DNA of 64,000 nucleotides from assembly GCA_963680875.1 (NCBI GenBank), contig OY804582.1, forward strand, positions 56,872,646 to 56,936,645, in the 5' to 3' direction. Below the pieces are notes generated by a model, which was not told the DNA's origin, did not search any database, and saw nothing but the letters and a program-made list of their open reading frames with translations. This DNA is from Bathymodiolus brooksi. Taxonomy: Eukaryota; Mollusca; Bivalvia; Mytilida; Modiolidae. The number at the start of each line of letters is the position of its first letter. The stretch's first letter is position 1. This document shows positions 24,731-37,012 of the stretch, one piece after another. A program made the translations under genes and the position numbers.

Positions 24731-25140
24731 ATGACTAGGCTAAAATATGGAATCCATTCCTTATTTATTTGCCAACATATGAATTCTTTAATATTTTTTT
24801 TATATACCAGGATTAGATAAATGAATATGATTATAGTATATGGCCATTGGTTTCCCTTTTTAAATGGATGACAAGGCGAAAATATGGAATCTATTTGTTA
24901 ATTAATTTTCCAACATATGAATTCCTTAATATATTTTTTACTAGGATTAGACAAATGAATATGATTATAGAATATGGCCATTGGTTTCCCTTTTTAAATG
25001 GATGACGAGGCAAAAATAGGGAATCCATTTGTTATTTATTTGGCAACATATGAATTCCTTAATACTTTTTTTTACCAGGATTAGATACATGAATATGATT
25101 ATAGGATATGACCATTAGTTCCACTTATTAAATGGATGAC
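24731..25140. repeat. Tandem repeat, three units of 134-137 bp
   Basis: Unit starts atgac.aggc at 24731, 24868 and 25002, with the next unit start at 25136. Shared phrases are caacatatgaattc and gaatatgattatag. The copies are diverged by substitutions and A/T-run changes. Confidence 0.9.
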
Positions 25141-25479
25141 ATGCAGTTTTGTCCCTTTATTTAGCTCTCTAGGTAGGAAACAATAACTTCCCATGTGTCA
25201 TTGATGTTCTTCAGAATCAGCTAAAAGCTTTTTTTCGCAGGTGTTTTTTCTTTTTTTTTTTATCCAATTTCCCTGACAACTAATTTAACATTAGAACTAT
25301 GATTATTTTTTTTTCTCTGGGGCTAAAAGACATCTGTGCCATGACAGTACAGATTTGATTGACTATTGGTATTGGTGAAAGTTAATAAAAATATGTCAAG
25401 TCTAATTATATCTGGTGCTACCAATTTTCTGTCCAGGAAAACATAAAGAGAAGGTGTCTTGTTCATGCATAATGTTTGA

Positions 25480-25790
25480 ATCTAAAACTCTTTAACAGCT
25501 TCAAACAAATATACAGCCTTTTTTGTATTGTCTTATCATATGACTTCATGTTCTTAGTCCCGTGTTGTGATGTCCGTTACGATTTCTGCATAAAAACGAT
25601 ATCCGGTTCATCTTTATCTCCATTTGTTTGTAGGAGGGGTCATGTCTTGTTTGCATTGTTTGCACATATATAAGTTGTGTTCAACACATATTAATTTTTT
25701 TCCCTTTCGTCTTGTTGCCAGTTTTTCTGGATTGACCATTTTTGATTGCACTTTCGGTATTCTCTAACGTTTATTTAAATGATTTCACAG
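25480..25790 (+). repeat. Possible mytilid dispersed-repeat 3' fragment
   Basis: Phrases such as gatgtccgttacgatttctg, then aggaggggtcatgtc and attctctaacgtttattt, match what I remember of an abundant mussel repeat. The 65-codon frame inside (from 25476) is likely repeat-derived and not a host gene. Confidence 0.35.
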
Positions 25791-26817
25791 TATTTTGTTT
25801 TTTACTAAAAAAAACTCACAAAAAAAACAAAGTTGTTCATTCATTTTTGTGTTTTCAGTTTTCCATGTTGATTTTTTTTCAAATAATTTTTTAACTTAAT
25901 ATAAAAAAAAAACCAAACAAAAACAAAAAAGAAAACACTTTAGATTTTGAAGCTTCCATTCCCCTTTGAATGTGAAGACATTGGACAAACAAACTACTTG
26001 ATGAATGCAGGTGTCTAATATTTTATCTCTCTCAACACTCACAAAAAACTGCAGGATAAAAAAAATGTACCGATATCTACATTTTGATTCATGCCTTCTA
26101 CAGACAACATATGTCTTGTATGTAATCACAGCAGTATATGATAACATGATATCAAAAATTTATTTGACAATTATAACATTATTAAAAAAATTACATTCTC
26201 ACGAGAACGAGCAAGAGAAGAACAGAGAAATATTTAATTCTGCTATCACCGGACAATGCCCTCACAACATTGAATACACTAATGTGTACATCATATACAT
26301 TTCTAACAAATAAGATATTAGCAATTTTTTTTAAAAATTAATGAACACTCATTGTCGGTATCCCACAGCTAATCACGCTCTGATTAAAGTCTCCACTCAT
26401 CACCCGCAAGTCAACTGGCAGAGAAATCCTCATTTCATTGAAAAAAGCTTAAACCTCTTAAATTAGTGATAATTCAGCTTTTTCGACTTTTTGCCGTAAA
26501 AAGTGGAAAGGAGGTGCAAATACATAGTTGTGCCCCTTGTTGCTCCCAGGCTCCTTTGCCCCTGAATACAACCCTTCTGTAGCTTAGTATCACAGCAATA
26601 CGTTTCTATACATTGAAGTACATTCTCTTTAAAAATTAATAAAAGCAATGTAACTTGCATGTTCCGAAAATATGAAATGACTTTCATATGAATTGCTTTA
26701 TAACACAGATAACTGCCTCTAATCTTGTTATCTACAAAATCTATTACATACTTTTAAATCTTGGTATAAAAACATAATGAATATTAAAGAAACAAAACTT
26801 ATCTAGTTATTATAAAA
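25791..26817. other. Non-coding stretch
   Basis: Open frames of 74-102 codons occur on both strands but show no domain and no codon bias; no gene is supported. Confidence 0.4.
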
Positions 26818-26945
26818 AGAAAATGAATCTCAATTTTGTTTATTGTGAAATAGTATAAAAATATGAACTGTTATTTATTAGAAAAAAAAGGAATCTCAAT
26901 TTTGTTTATTGTGAAATAGTGTAAAAACATGAACATATTTGAAGC
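26818..26945. repeat. Tandem duplication, two copies of about 66 bp
   Basis: gaatctcaattttgtttatt followed by gtgaaatagt begins at 26825 and again at 26891. Confidence 0.9.
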
Positions 26946-27867
26946 AATAGTAAATATTATATATACATAAATTAAATTTATGTCAAGAAGTGACACAAAT
27001 AAATATAATGGATTACTTTAAATCATGCCCTGTACAACTAATCATACAATAACATTTCCTAATTAGAATTCATATCTAATTTTTTCCAAATCACTATCAA
27101 TTTTATGAGAAATGTCAAAAAATGAAATGGAGTTATAAATTTGATTGAACATTGTTTACTGAAATGTACGTTATAATTTATTTCCAATGGGGAGACAATA
27201 ACAATCAGAATATATTTCAGAAAGTGTCGACACAAGATCGAGAGTAGTTTTTATCCTACTTAAGCTTAAGATGATTATATATGTATGAAGTTTATAATCT
27301 TCTTACCTTTTCAGATTACTTGTAAAAGAAAGAATCGAAATATATTGATAAAATTTATCCTTCGAATAACAATAGATTGTCGATTAAACAAAAAGCAATG
27401 ATTTAAAACTTGTTGAAATCGAGGAACTGCTGGAATAAGCTGCTTGTTTTTATTTAAGAAACTGATCCCGGTGTTTAGCCAGATTTAAATGTAACAATCA
27501 GAAAAATGGTGACACCATGTATTGTATTTGGTTGGTCAGTCACAAGTAAAAACAGTAGGTTTCCATCATTTTAAGACGAATGAAAGAAGATTTAAAAGGT
27601 TTAAATGACCAATGCTGAGACACGATCAAGTGTTTCTACAAAATACACAAAAACATTCGTAATGAGGCCAACATCAAACAGTGATGACATATTATTATTA
27701 TATTAATTTCAACATACTTTATGAACTATAAGTGCATGCTGACTGTAGCAATACATTTTGTAATCAGTTTATTTTTCACAGACTTTCATTTTTATTGCCA
27801 GGTATTTTTTGTTATTCCAATTTTACCTAATTCTGTATAATGTGCAAATATCAATAACAAAATATAA
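26946..27867. other. Non-coding stretch left of satellite A
   Basis: No supported gene or repeat. The transition into the satellite is abrupt. Confidence 0.4.
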
Positions 27868-30860
27868 CTTTTAGGACAAGTTATTTATTTGTTGTAGATT
27901 TTGGGACAAGTTATCAACTATCTGTAGATTTTGAGACAAGTTATCTACTAGTTGTAGATTCAGGGACAAGTTATCATCTTGCTGTAGATTTTGAGACAAG
28001 TTATCTACTTGCTGTAGATTTTGGGACAAGTTATCTACTAGCTGTAGATTTTTGGACAAGTTATCTACCTGCCATAGATTTTGGGATAAGTTATCTACAT
28101 GCTGTAGATTTTGGGACAAGTTATCTATTTGCTGCAGATTTTGGGACAAGTTATCTACAAGCTGTAGATTTTGAGACAAGTTATCTACTTGATGTAGATT
28201 TTGGGACAAGTTACCATCTTGCTGTAGATTTTGAGACAAGTTATCTACTTGCTGTAGATTTTGGGACAAGTTATCTACTAGCTGTAGATTTTTGGACAAG
28301 TTATCTATATACTGTAGATTTTGGGACAAATTATTTACCTGCTGTAGATTTTGGGACAATTTATCTACTTGATGTAGATCTTGGGACAAGTTATCTAATA
28401 GCTGTAGATTTTGGGACAAGTTATCTACTTGCTTGCTGTAGATTTTGGGATAAGCTATCTACATGCTGTAGATTTTGGGACAAGTTATCTATTTGCTGCA
28501 TATTTTGGGACAAGTTATCTACTAGCTGTAGATTTTGAGACAAGTTATCTACTTGCTGTAGATTTTAGGACAAGTTATCTACTAGCTGTAGATTTTTGGA
28601 CAAGTTATCTACATACTGTAGATTTTGGGACAAGTTATTTACCTGCTGTATATTTTGGGACAATTTATCTACTTGATGTAGATTTTGGGACAAGTTATCT
28701 ACTAGCTGTAGATTTTGGGACAAGTTATCTACTTGCTGTAGATTTTGGGACAAGTTATCTACATGCTGTAGATTTTGGGACAAGTTATCTATTTACTGCA
28801 GATTTTGGGACAAGTTATTTACTTGCTGTAGATTTTGGAACAATTTATTTACTTACTGTAGACTTTGGAACAAATTATCTACTTGCTGTAGATTTTGGGA
28901 CAAGTTATCTACCTGCTGTATATTTTGGGATAAATCATCTACTTGCTGTAGATTTTGGGACATGTTTTCTACTACCTGTAGATTTTGGGATAGTAGTTGT
29001 CTTCTTGTTGTAGATTTTGGGGCAAGTTATATACTTGCTGTAGATTTTGGGATATTAGTTATCTACTTGCTGTAGATTTTAGGACAAGTTATCCATTTGC
29101 TGTAGATTTTGGGACAAGTTATCTATTAGTTATTGATTTTGTGACAAGTTATCTACTCAATGTAGATTTTGGGACAAGCATTCTACTTGATATAGATTTT
29201 GGGACAAGCTATCTTCTTGCTGTAAATTTTGGGACAAGTTATTTACTTGCTGTAGATTTTGGGACAAGTTATCTACTAGCTGTAGATTTTGGGACAAGTT
29301 ATCTACTTGCTGTAGATTTTGGGACAAGTTATCTACCTGCTGTAGATTTTGGGATAAGTTATCTACATGCTATAGATCTTGGGACAAGTTATCTACTAGC
29401 TGCAGATTTTGGGACAAGTTATTTACTAACTGTAGATTTTGGGACAATTTATCTACACTTGATGTAGATTTTGGGACAAGTTATTTACTTGCTGTAGATT
29501 TTGGGACAATTTATCTACACTTGTTGTAGATTTTTGACAAGTTATCTACTTGCTGTAGATTTTGGGACAAGTTATCTACTTGCTGTAGATTTTGGGACAA
29601 GTTATCTATTTACTGCAGATTTTGGGACAAGTTATTTACTAGCTGTAGATTTTGGGACAAGTTATCTACCTGCTGTAGATTTTGGGATAAGTTATCTACA
29701 TGCTGTAGATCTTGGGACAAGTTATCTACTAGCTGCAGATTTTGGGACAAGTTATTTACTAACTGTAGATTTTGGGACAATTTATCTACACTTGATGTAT
29801 ATTTTGGGACAAGTTATTTACTTGCTGTAGATTTTGGGACAATTTATCTACACTTGTTGTAGATTTTTGACAAGTTATCTACTTGCTGTAGATTTTGGGA
29901 CAAGTTATCTACTTGCTGTAGATTTTGGGACAAGTTATCTATTTACTGCAGATTTTGGGACAAGTTATTTACTTGCTGTATATTTTGGGACAATTTATCT
30001 ACTTGCTGTAGACTTTGGGACAAGTTATCTACTTGCTGTAGATTTTTGGACAAGTTATCTACATGCTGTAGATTTTGGGATAAATTATCTACTTGCTGTA
30101 GATTTTGGGACAAGTTATCTACCTGCTGTATATTTTGGGATAAATCATCTACTTGCTGTAGATTTTGGGACATGCTATCTACTTGCTGTATATTTTAGGA
30201 CAAGTTATCTACCTGCTGTAGATTTTGGGACAGGTTTTCTACTACCTGTAGATTTTGGGATAGTAGTTGTCTTCTTGTTGTAGATTTTGGGGCAAGTTAT
30301 ATACTTGCTGTAGATTTTGGGATATTAGTTATCTACTTGCTGTAGATTTTAGGACAAGTTATCCACTTGCTGTAGATTTTGGGACAAGTTATCTATTAGT
30401 TATTGATTTTGTGACAAGTTATCTACTCAATGTAGATTTTGGGACAAGCTTTCTACTTGCTGTAGATTTTGGGACAAGTTATCTACATGCTGTAGATTTT
30501 GGGACAAGTTATCCACTTGCTGTAGATTTTGGGACAAGTTATCTACTTACTGTAGATTTTGGGACAAGTTATCCACTTGCTGTAGATTTTGGGACAAGTT
30601 ATCCACTTGCTGTAGATTTTGGGACAAGTTATCTACTTGCTGTATATATTGGGAAAAGTTATCTACTTGCTGTAAATTTTGAGACAAGTTATCTACTTGC
30701 TGTAAATTTTGGGACAAGTTATCTACTAGCTGTAGATTTTGAGACAAGTTATCTACTTGCTGTAAATTTTGAGACAAGTTATCTACTAGCTGTAGATTTT
30801 GGAACAAGCTATCTACTTGCTGTATATTTTTGGACAAGTTCTCTTCTTGCTGTAGACATT
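27868..30860. repeat. Satellite A: about 100 units of 30 bp
   Basis: The unit is gggacaagttatctacttgc followed by tgtagatttt. Variants change the position after 'ctac' (tagc, atgc, ctgc) and the 'ggga' (gaga, ttgga). Higher-order structure is visible: a variant block tagtagttgtcttcttg ... tattgattttgtgac recurs with exact 1,270 bp spacing (28991 and 30261; 29131 and 30401), and a tagatcttggg block recurs 333 bp apart (29373, 29706). Because 30 is divisible by three, long open frames with decapeptide repeats appear on both strands (SYLLAVDFGT forward, DNLSQNLQQV reverse), interrupted wherever a unit has an indel. I read this as a non-coding minisatellite; expression is not excluded. Confidence 0.95.
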
Positions 30861-31349
30861 TTCAGATCATCCTTATTCTTTCCCTCAAATTAATTTCTAC
30901 ATTACATTAATCAATGGGGGCGATTTTGATAAATGTGGGGGTGATATTGATGGGGGCGATTTGACTTGCATTCAATGAAATTCTTAGTAAGAGTAATAAA
31001 AGCGCCATTACAAACAAAACACATAATATGTAATTCAAACCTGACATCCATGTATTATTTTAAGCATACACACAATATTTACTGTGTTGGATGAATTGTG
31101 AATTATCAAATATCATGATTGCTTTTGCCATCACATTGCGGCAATCGTCATGCTATCGGTATGTCGTTACCTTTTTGACAATTTGATCTTTTCCCCAAGA
31201 ACGGGTGGACCAAACTTAACTGAGATGCTCCTTGAGGAGACGGAATTTAGATTTATGCAAAGGAAGTTGACCATCCATGGGGGAGGGGACTATACGATGG
31301 CCTAAATTAGGGAAATTAAAAACATCTTGGGGAACTGAAATGTCATCTG
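30861..31349. other. Spacer between satellite A and the Penelope-like remnant
   Basis: No gene is supported. A short (gggggcgat)-type duplication occurs around 30916-30962. The 31.2-31.35 kb part may be further decayed Penelope-like sequence, but I cannot align it by eye. Confidence 0.35.
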
Positions 31350-32049
31350 AAAAAAGAGGGGTTACAACAATGCGAGCATTAACCATTGTTTTAACAAAGC
31401 AAGTGGTATTGACAGAAAAGACCTCATCCAATATAAAGAAAAGAACACAAACAACAGAGCGCCTTTGTCATCAAATACCATCCTGTGCTCAGTAATTTAT
31501 CCAACATCGTTCGTGAGCACTGGACAACAATACAAAAACACCCAGAACTGTGCAAAATCTTGGAAACCCAAAAGTTTGAAAGATGTCTTGGTGAGAGCTG
31601 ACATCTCCCTCGATCTGCCTACAATGGTCAGTGTCAAAAATGTGATTTGAGACGATGTATGACGTGAAAAAACATCCAATGGACACAGAAATTCAGCAGC
31701 ACACATACAGAAGAATAATTCATAATATACTGCAATGCCAACTGCAAGACAAAAAATAGTATCTACCTCCTGAAATGTGCAATTTGCGGCCTTCAGTACA
31801 TCGGAGAAACTAAACAACAACTTAGTAAACGCTTGAATGGCCACAGAAGCGATGCAAATTGCAAACCTGACCTTCCACTCAACAGACATCTCAGATCGAC
31901 GGGCCACCATGATATTTTTCGTCAAACTGAAGGTCACCATAATTGACCATAACCCTAAGTGTGATGATAAAAGCAGACAGGAAAGGGAAAGCTTCTGGAT
32001 TAGAAAACTTAAGACCTTATCACGGAATAGAATCAATGAGAAAAAGTAA
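31350..32049 (+). pseudogene. Penelope-like retroelement remnant (RT tail + GIY-YIG)
   Basis: Conceptual translation in shifting frames gives the C-terminal part of a Penelope-like element protein. From about 31360 comes GYNNASIN, then KASGIDRKDL near 31400, then a YHPVLSNL block at 31476, a Cys-rich stretch (CQKCDLRRC, near 31630), and a GIY-YIG endonuclease domain with IYLLKC at 31761, QYIGET at 31794 and the downstream RESFWIRKL helix with its conserved Glu at about 31984, ending at a TAA at 32047. The reading frame changes at least four times and in-frame stops occur, so it is dead. The main reverse transcriptase core is absent upstream, so the insertion is truncated at its 5' end, as is usual for these elements. 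Confidence 0.85.
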
Positions 32050-32625
32050 TATCTTCTTTTGACTCCTATTTTTGTTGGTCTCCTCCAGTTGTATTTAGGA
32101 CATACAGTCTGCTCAATTGGCCCAAAGTATATATTCCACACTGTGGTGGGCCGTTTATTGAATGAGTTTGGGTATCATACCGTTTTCAAAAATATTTTTG
32201 ACAGTGATATTTGATACATTAACCAATAATGTCTCTTTTTTATTTCTAATTTAACATTTATTTAAATATGCAGCCCTATTGTGTATTTATATTATTGTTA
32301 TTGTATTTTTATTAATTTATATGTGGGATTTCAATTCTATTATGCAGGTATATTTTCAAATGTTGAAATATACACAAATGTATAAATCTTGAAAATAATT
32401 TTTTTGTTTTCAATTTTGGCATAGAGTTTGGACTAAAGTTTATCTTTTGTTCCTTTCTACTTGGTTAAAGTTGTGTATGGAATAAAACCTCATCAACACT
32501 TAATGCAATATCCTGAACTTCTTTATGAAATGTATAAAATATGTTTTTTTATGAAATAATCATCCCCCAAAAAATACACAAAAATAAAGAGAATATTTGT
32601 TCAATTACAACATACTCAATGTTTA
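32050..32625. other. Non-coding stretch right of the Penelope-like remnant
   Basis: Probably includes the element's 3' untranslated part at its left end; otherwise featureless AT-rich DNA. Confidence 0.35.
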
Positions 32626-32831
32626 GTGTTAGGATTTTGGTGTTCAATACCACTTTCAGCCATATTTCAGCTATATTGTAGCTGTCAGTTTTATTGGTGG
32701 AGGAAACCGTAAAATCCAGAAAACACCACCAACTTGTAGCAAGTCACTGACGAACTTAAATTGGAGATATTTTTGGTATTCAGAAAAATAGTCTATTTTT
32801 AGTTAATGCAACCTTTCCTGAATTCAGAGAG
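32626..32831 (-). repeat. Truncated SINE plus copied flank (block 1)
   Basis: SINE 3' and middle parts (32626-32757) stop at caagtcactgacgaactta and continue directly into ttggagatatttttggtatt (32761-32831). The same junction and flank recur at 36733-36915. Confidence 0.75.
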
Positions 32832-33027
32832 GGTTAGGGTTATGGTGTTTAATGCCACTTTCAATAATTTTTCAGCTATGTCGTGGCGGTCAGTTTTATT
32901 GGTGGAGGAAACCAGAGTACCCAGAGAAAACCACTGACCTGCTACAAGTCACTGACAAACTTTATCACATGAGTGGGATTCGAACTCACCACCATTAGTG
33001 GTGATAGGCACTGATTGCAACGACCCC
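32831..33027 (-). repeat. SINE copy with CCCTAA-type tail
   Basis: The left end reads gggttagggttatggtg. The middle part and the head are present but shortened, with a deletion around the central gtatcgagtacacc segment. It lies head-to-tail with the block at 32626. Confidence 0.8.
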
Positions 33028-33687
33028 TAAATGATTAGGAGTGCTGGGATAGCTGTCATATATCTATCAACAGCACTTGCTACTGGTTATAAACAAAGTG
33101 ATTGCTTAGCCACAGAAGATCTAGATATCACAATATAAGAGGGTTTTGGATTACATTACCCAGTTTAACCCCACCACATTGTTGTGCCTGTCCCAAAACA
33201 TGAGCTAGAGTTTCATTGGTACTGTCATTGTCATTCCTGTCAGTTCTGGAAAAAAAGTGGTTTGCATTGTTATTTTGTCGGCCATTACTGTTTAAACTTT
33301 TTATTTTCAAATGAGTATAAAAGGTGGTAAAAGTGGACATTTTTTATATTTTTCACTTGCTACCCTTAGTCAAGTGTTATTTATGCAAAGGTGAAACAAT
33401 GGGCCACTTAGGTTATTGCAAACAGGATTTTTTAAAATAAACTATATGTTGATGTCTTAAAGACTAAGAAAAATATGATCTGAAACTCATCCTTACACTA
33501 TTTCTGTTTGTGTTTTAAAAATTGCATAAATAATTATATTACAGGAGACTAGCATGTGTCAATTGTTTTAGAATTTAAGTATGGGAGGAAATTTTCAGAC
33601 AAATGTTGGAATTTTGACACTATCCCAATGTGGACAGGCAAACTGGGAGAGGCCTCTGCTCATTTTTATGTTTGTATTTAATTAGGA
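33028..33687. other. Non-coding stretch
   Basis: No supported gene; the 70-codon minus frame at 33128-33340 has no domain. Confidence 0.35.
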
Positions 33688-34308
33688 GTGATTGACAGGT
33701 TGTAAACAACTGTGAATTTGACATTTTCTGTTTCATTATTTTTTTTGTAATTAACAAAAACAGAAGCTGTAGTAGAACAGAACATTACATGTCTTCATAT
33801 TACTCTAGCAAGGCATTTTTTTTCTTCACATTTTAACAAGTATAATGTTTGGTTTGGTTTATGGTATTTAATGCCACTTTCAACAATATTTCAGTTATAT
33901 CGTGGCGGTCAGTTTTATTGGTGGAGGAAACCAGAGGACCAGGAGAAAACCACTGACCTGTCGCAAGTCACTGATAAACTTTATCACATAATGTTGTATC
34001 GAGTACACCTCGCCATGAACGGGGTTCAAACTTATAACCTTAGTGGTGATAGGCACTGATTGCACAGGTAGTTATAATTCCATCTACCATACGATCACAA
34101 CCCCACGGCCCCTTTTTTTAATTAGGGAAATAAGAAAAGTGGTGATTGACAGGTTGTGAACATCTGTGAATTTTACATTTTCTGTTGCATTATTCTTTTT
34201 ATGTACATTTTATAATTAACAAAATCAGAAGCTTTAGTAGGGCAGGACAATACATGTCTTACGATTATTCTAGAAAGACAATTTTGCCTCACATTTTGAC
34301 AAGTATAA
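33688..34308. repeat. Direct duplication bracketing a SINE
   Basis: The segment gtgattgacaggttgt ... cacattttaacaagtataa (33688-33846) recurs diverged at 34142-34308. The full-length SINE lies between the two copies. Confidence 0.85.
33855..34112 (-). repeat. SINE copy, full length
   Basis: One of the best-preserved copies: ttatggtatttaatgccac at the left, cggtcagttttattggtgg, gtatcgagtacacctcgcc, and cgatcacaaccccacggccc at the right end. Confidence 0.88.
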
Positions 34309-35110
34309 GCATATGACTATAATCTCAAAAGGTTGTGAAATTAGGAGGACGGAATCGTGATATACTATAAATAGAAATGTCAGATTTTCTCATAACAATG
34401 CAACACAATTACCGACAAATAATTGAGTTTTATTTAAGAATGAAATAATATTTGAAAACATAATAAAAACATTGTATACAAAAGAAAAGAAAATAATTAA
34501 GTTTTAATAAATACACAATATAAATTTTAATTACGTTCACCTACCAAGTGAGCAAGATATATAATCCCCCATATTGTTTTGATTTTATTATTAAACAAAA
34601 AAAAACGTGCAAAAATAAGACTTTAATTGGAACGATATCAAGATATTATTGAAACTTCAACAAATAAAATTTAAATTCGGTTCTGGAATTAAAAATCAAA
34701 GGATAACACGGTTTTGTTCTGTATTAATTTTACATTGTGGTAACTGTTCAGGTTTAATAAGAAAGGCCATAGTACCTTCTATTGTTTTGTAATGCAATGT
34801 ATACCAATTTGAACCTTTTTATTTTAGGAGATTTTAATCGGCTTTTGAGTCAAATAAAGTTCTGCACTGTACATGTGGTTAACTGCATTGTTTTACTGAA
34901 GGATAAGCTAGGAAAATATTAAAATTTAATTAGAATTGGATTTTCACATGTGCATAACCTTGAGGAAAACAGATGCGTAGGTATTCAACAAGGTTAAATC
35001 TGGCAACCTTTAGGCACAAATTATGTACGATTTTTGGAAGCTATAATCTGCTATCAATCAACTGTAAACAGTTGGCTTCCAACAGAACGAGTAGTCTTAA
35101 ATAATTATTT
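34309..35110. other. Non-coding stretch
   Basis: AT-rich, with no supported gene or repeat. Confidence 0.4.
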
Positions 35111-35339
35111 AGGGTTAGGGTTATGGTGTTTAACACCACTTTCAACAATATTTCAGCTATATTGTGGTGGGCAGTTTTATTGGTGGAGGAAACCAGAGTA
35201 CCCAGAGAAAACCACCTGCCTGCTGCAAGTCACTGACAAACTTTCGGGATTCAAACTAACATCTTTAGTGGCGATAGGCACTGATTGCACAGGTAGTTGT
35301 AAATCCAACTACCAAACGATCACGATCTCGATGGCTCCC
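35111..35339 (-). repeat. SINE copy with internal deletion
   Basis: It begins agggttagggttatggtg. About 40 bp between gacaaacttt and gggattcaaac are missing, removing the central atcacataatg...tcgagtacacc segment. Confidence 0.82.
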
Positions 35340-35446
35340 TGAGTAGTTTTAAAGAATATTGTAAACAACTTCCTTGTAAATGACATGCCGATTTTTGGAA
35401 CTAAAATAAGAGAATGCAATTATTACTAATTATTAATACCCCCATT

Positions 35447-35517
35447 TCCTCCACCAATTAAATTGACTGCCACGATGTAACTGAAACATTGTTGAAAGGG
35501 GTGCTAAACACCAATAA
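35447..35517 (+). repeat. SINE 3'-end fragment
   Basis: cctccaccaattaaattgac, then cacgatgtaactgaaac, ending gctaaacaccaataac. Confidence 0.65.
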
Positions 35518-36650
35518 CACTTAACTACACTTACTATTCTGAAAACGTATTACAGAATTTTTGTCATTGACTATTTTGAAAATTGTTTGCCATAGTCTTT
35601 AAAATATTGTAAAAACAAAAAACAAAAACCAGCAACATATTGGACTAAATCAGACCCCATAGTTTATATTACACTATCAATTTTCTACAAAAACGTTTCA
35701 TTTATTATCAAAATTTAGGTAACAGTAGGTGTTTTGAATGGAAAAGGAAGGAAATGCCTGGGAAGAAGTCCAAATGATCTGGAATTAAAAAGTCAAATGC
35801 TATATTCTTTGGTTAAAATGTGAATTTGACCATTTACAACTAAATTTAAGGTGAATTTATTTTCTAGGTGTGGTAAACAACTAATTCATAAATTTTTTTT
35901 TCATGTTTTTATATTTTATAAAATCATGTTCCTCATATATAAGGGGTTTCATATTAAATTAATGAATAATTTATTACAAGTTAAGAAAATTCTTTATTGA
36001 TAAAATCTTATATACTAATTTTACAATTTATATTTTTCAAAACTCAATTCTTCTTTTCATTCAGACAACTGATAATGTTAAACATGTCTATCACATTGTT
36101 AATTTCATCAAATTTGAATCATTGTATAATATTTCAAAGTGTTAACATCCTCGAGTGGATTAGAGGAAATCTGAGTCAACACAACACAAAAATTTCAATT
36201 CTATTAAACAATCAACCTATTGTTTATTCATAGAACCAACAACTTTACCTAACTGCGTGACTAATGACCAACATTAAGCCAAAAATGCCTTCTAACCACA
36301 AAATTCAGGTTTTGAATTTCTATTAATTACCGGTAATAGCCTGTTTAGTGGAAATCATATTTCATTAATTATAAAAAAAATATATTTTCTATTGATGCCA
36401 TCAGCTTCGTTTATATCTTATGGATAATTAAGGATTTTCTGTCACTCCTACATTTACAAACTCTATGTCAATGTGTCATGATTGAGGGTGATTCGGTGCT
36501 GATGAAAAAAAAACTCATTAAAAATAATGAAATAAAGGCTCCTATGAGATCCCTCACCTGATTACATCCTTTATAAATATCCATTGGTTGTTTATCAAGA
36601 ACAAGAGTACAATTTTCAGTCTTCATCAACTTAAATTGGCTTAGAGGTTA
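35518..36650. other. Non-coding stretch
   Basis: No supported gene. The 78-codon frame at 35997 is AT-rich and lacks motifs. Confidence 0.4.
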
Positions 36651-36732
36651 AGGTTATTGGTTATATCTATTTTTAGTGAATGCAGCCATATTCCTGATTT
36701 CAGTCTCCTTCAACTGAAATCGGGCTAGGAGC

Positions 36733-36915
36733 TAGGGTTATGGTATTTAATGCCACTTTCAACAATATTTCAGTTATATCGTGGAGGAATCAGGAATACC
36801 CGGAAAACACCACCGACTTTATGCAAGTCCCTGACAAATCTAAATTGGAGATATTTTTGGTATTAAGGAAAATAATCTATTTTTAGTAAATGCAGTCATT
36901 CCTGAATTCAGAGAG
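36733..36915 (-). repeat. Truncated SINE plus copied flank (block 2)
   Basis: A SINE piece (36733-36839) ends at the same point as the block at 32626 and runs into taaattggagatatttttgg ... cattcctgaattcagagag. A partial extra copy of the flank (atctatttttagtgaatgca, then cctgatttcag) lies just before it at about 36665-36705. Confidence 0.75.
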
Positions 36916-37012
36916 AAACTGATAAAATTTAAACCATTAAATTTTAAAGGTAAATTTAAATTTGTTCAAAAAGGACTTCATTACAACTTTTCAGAGAAAT
37001 CCAATGAGTATA

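Noticed and set aside
27871..30893. Long open frames on both strands of satellite A as genes
   Set aside because: The 30 bp period keeps any frame open; frames break at every unit indel, no splice or start context is visible, and both strands are equally open.
31489..32141. 214-codon minus-strand frame
   Set aside because: It is the antisense shadow of the Penelope-like remnant, whose plus-strand motifs are recognisable.
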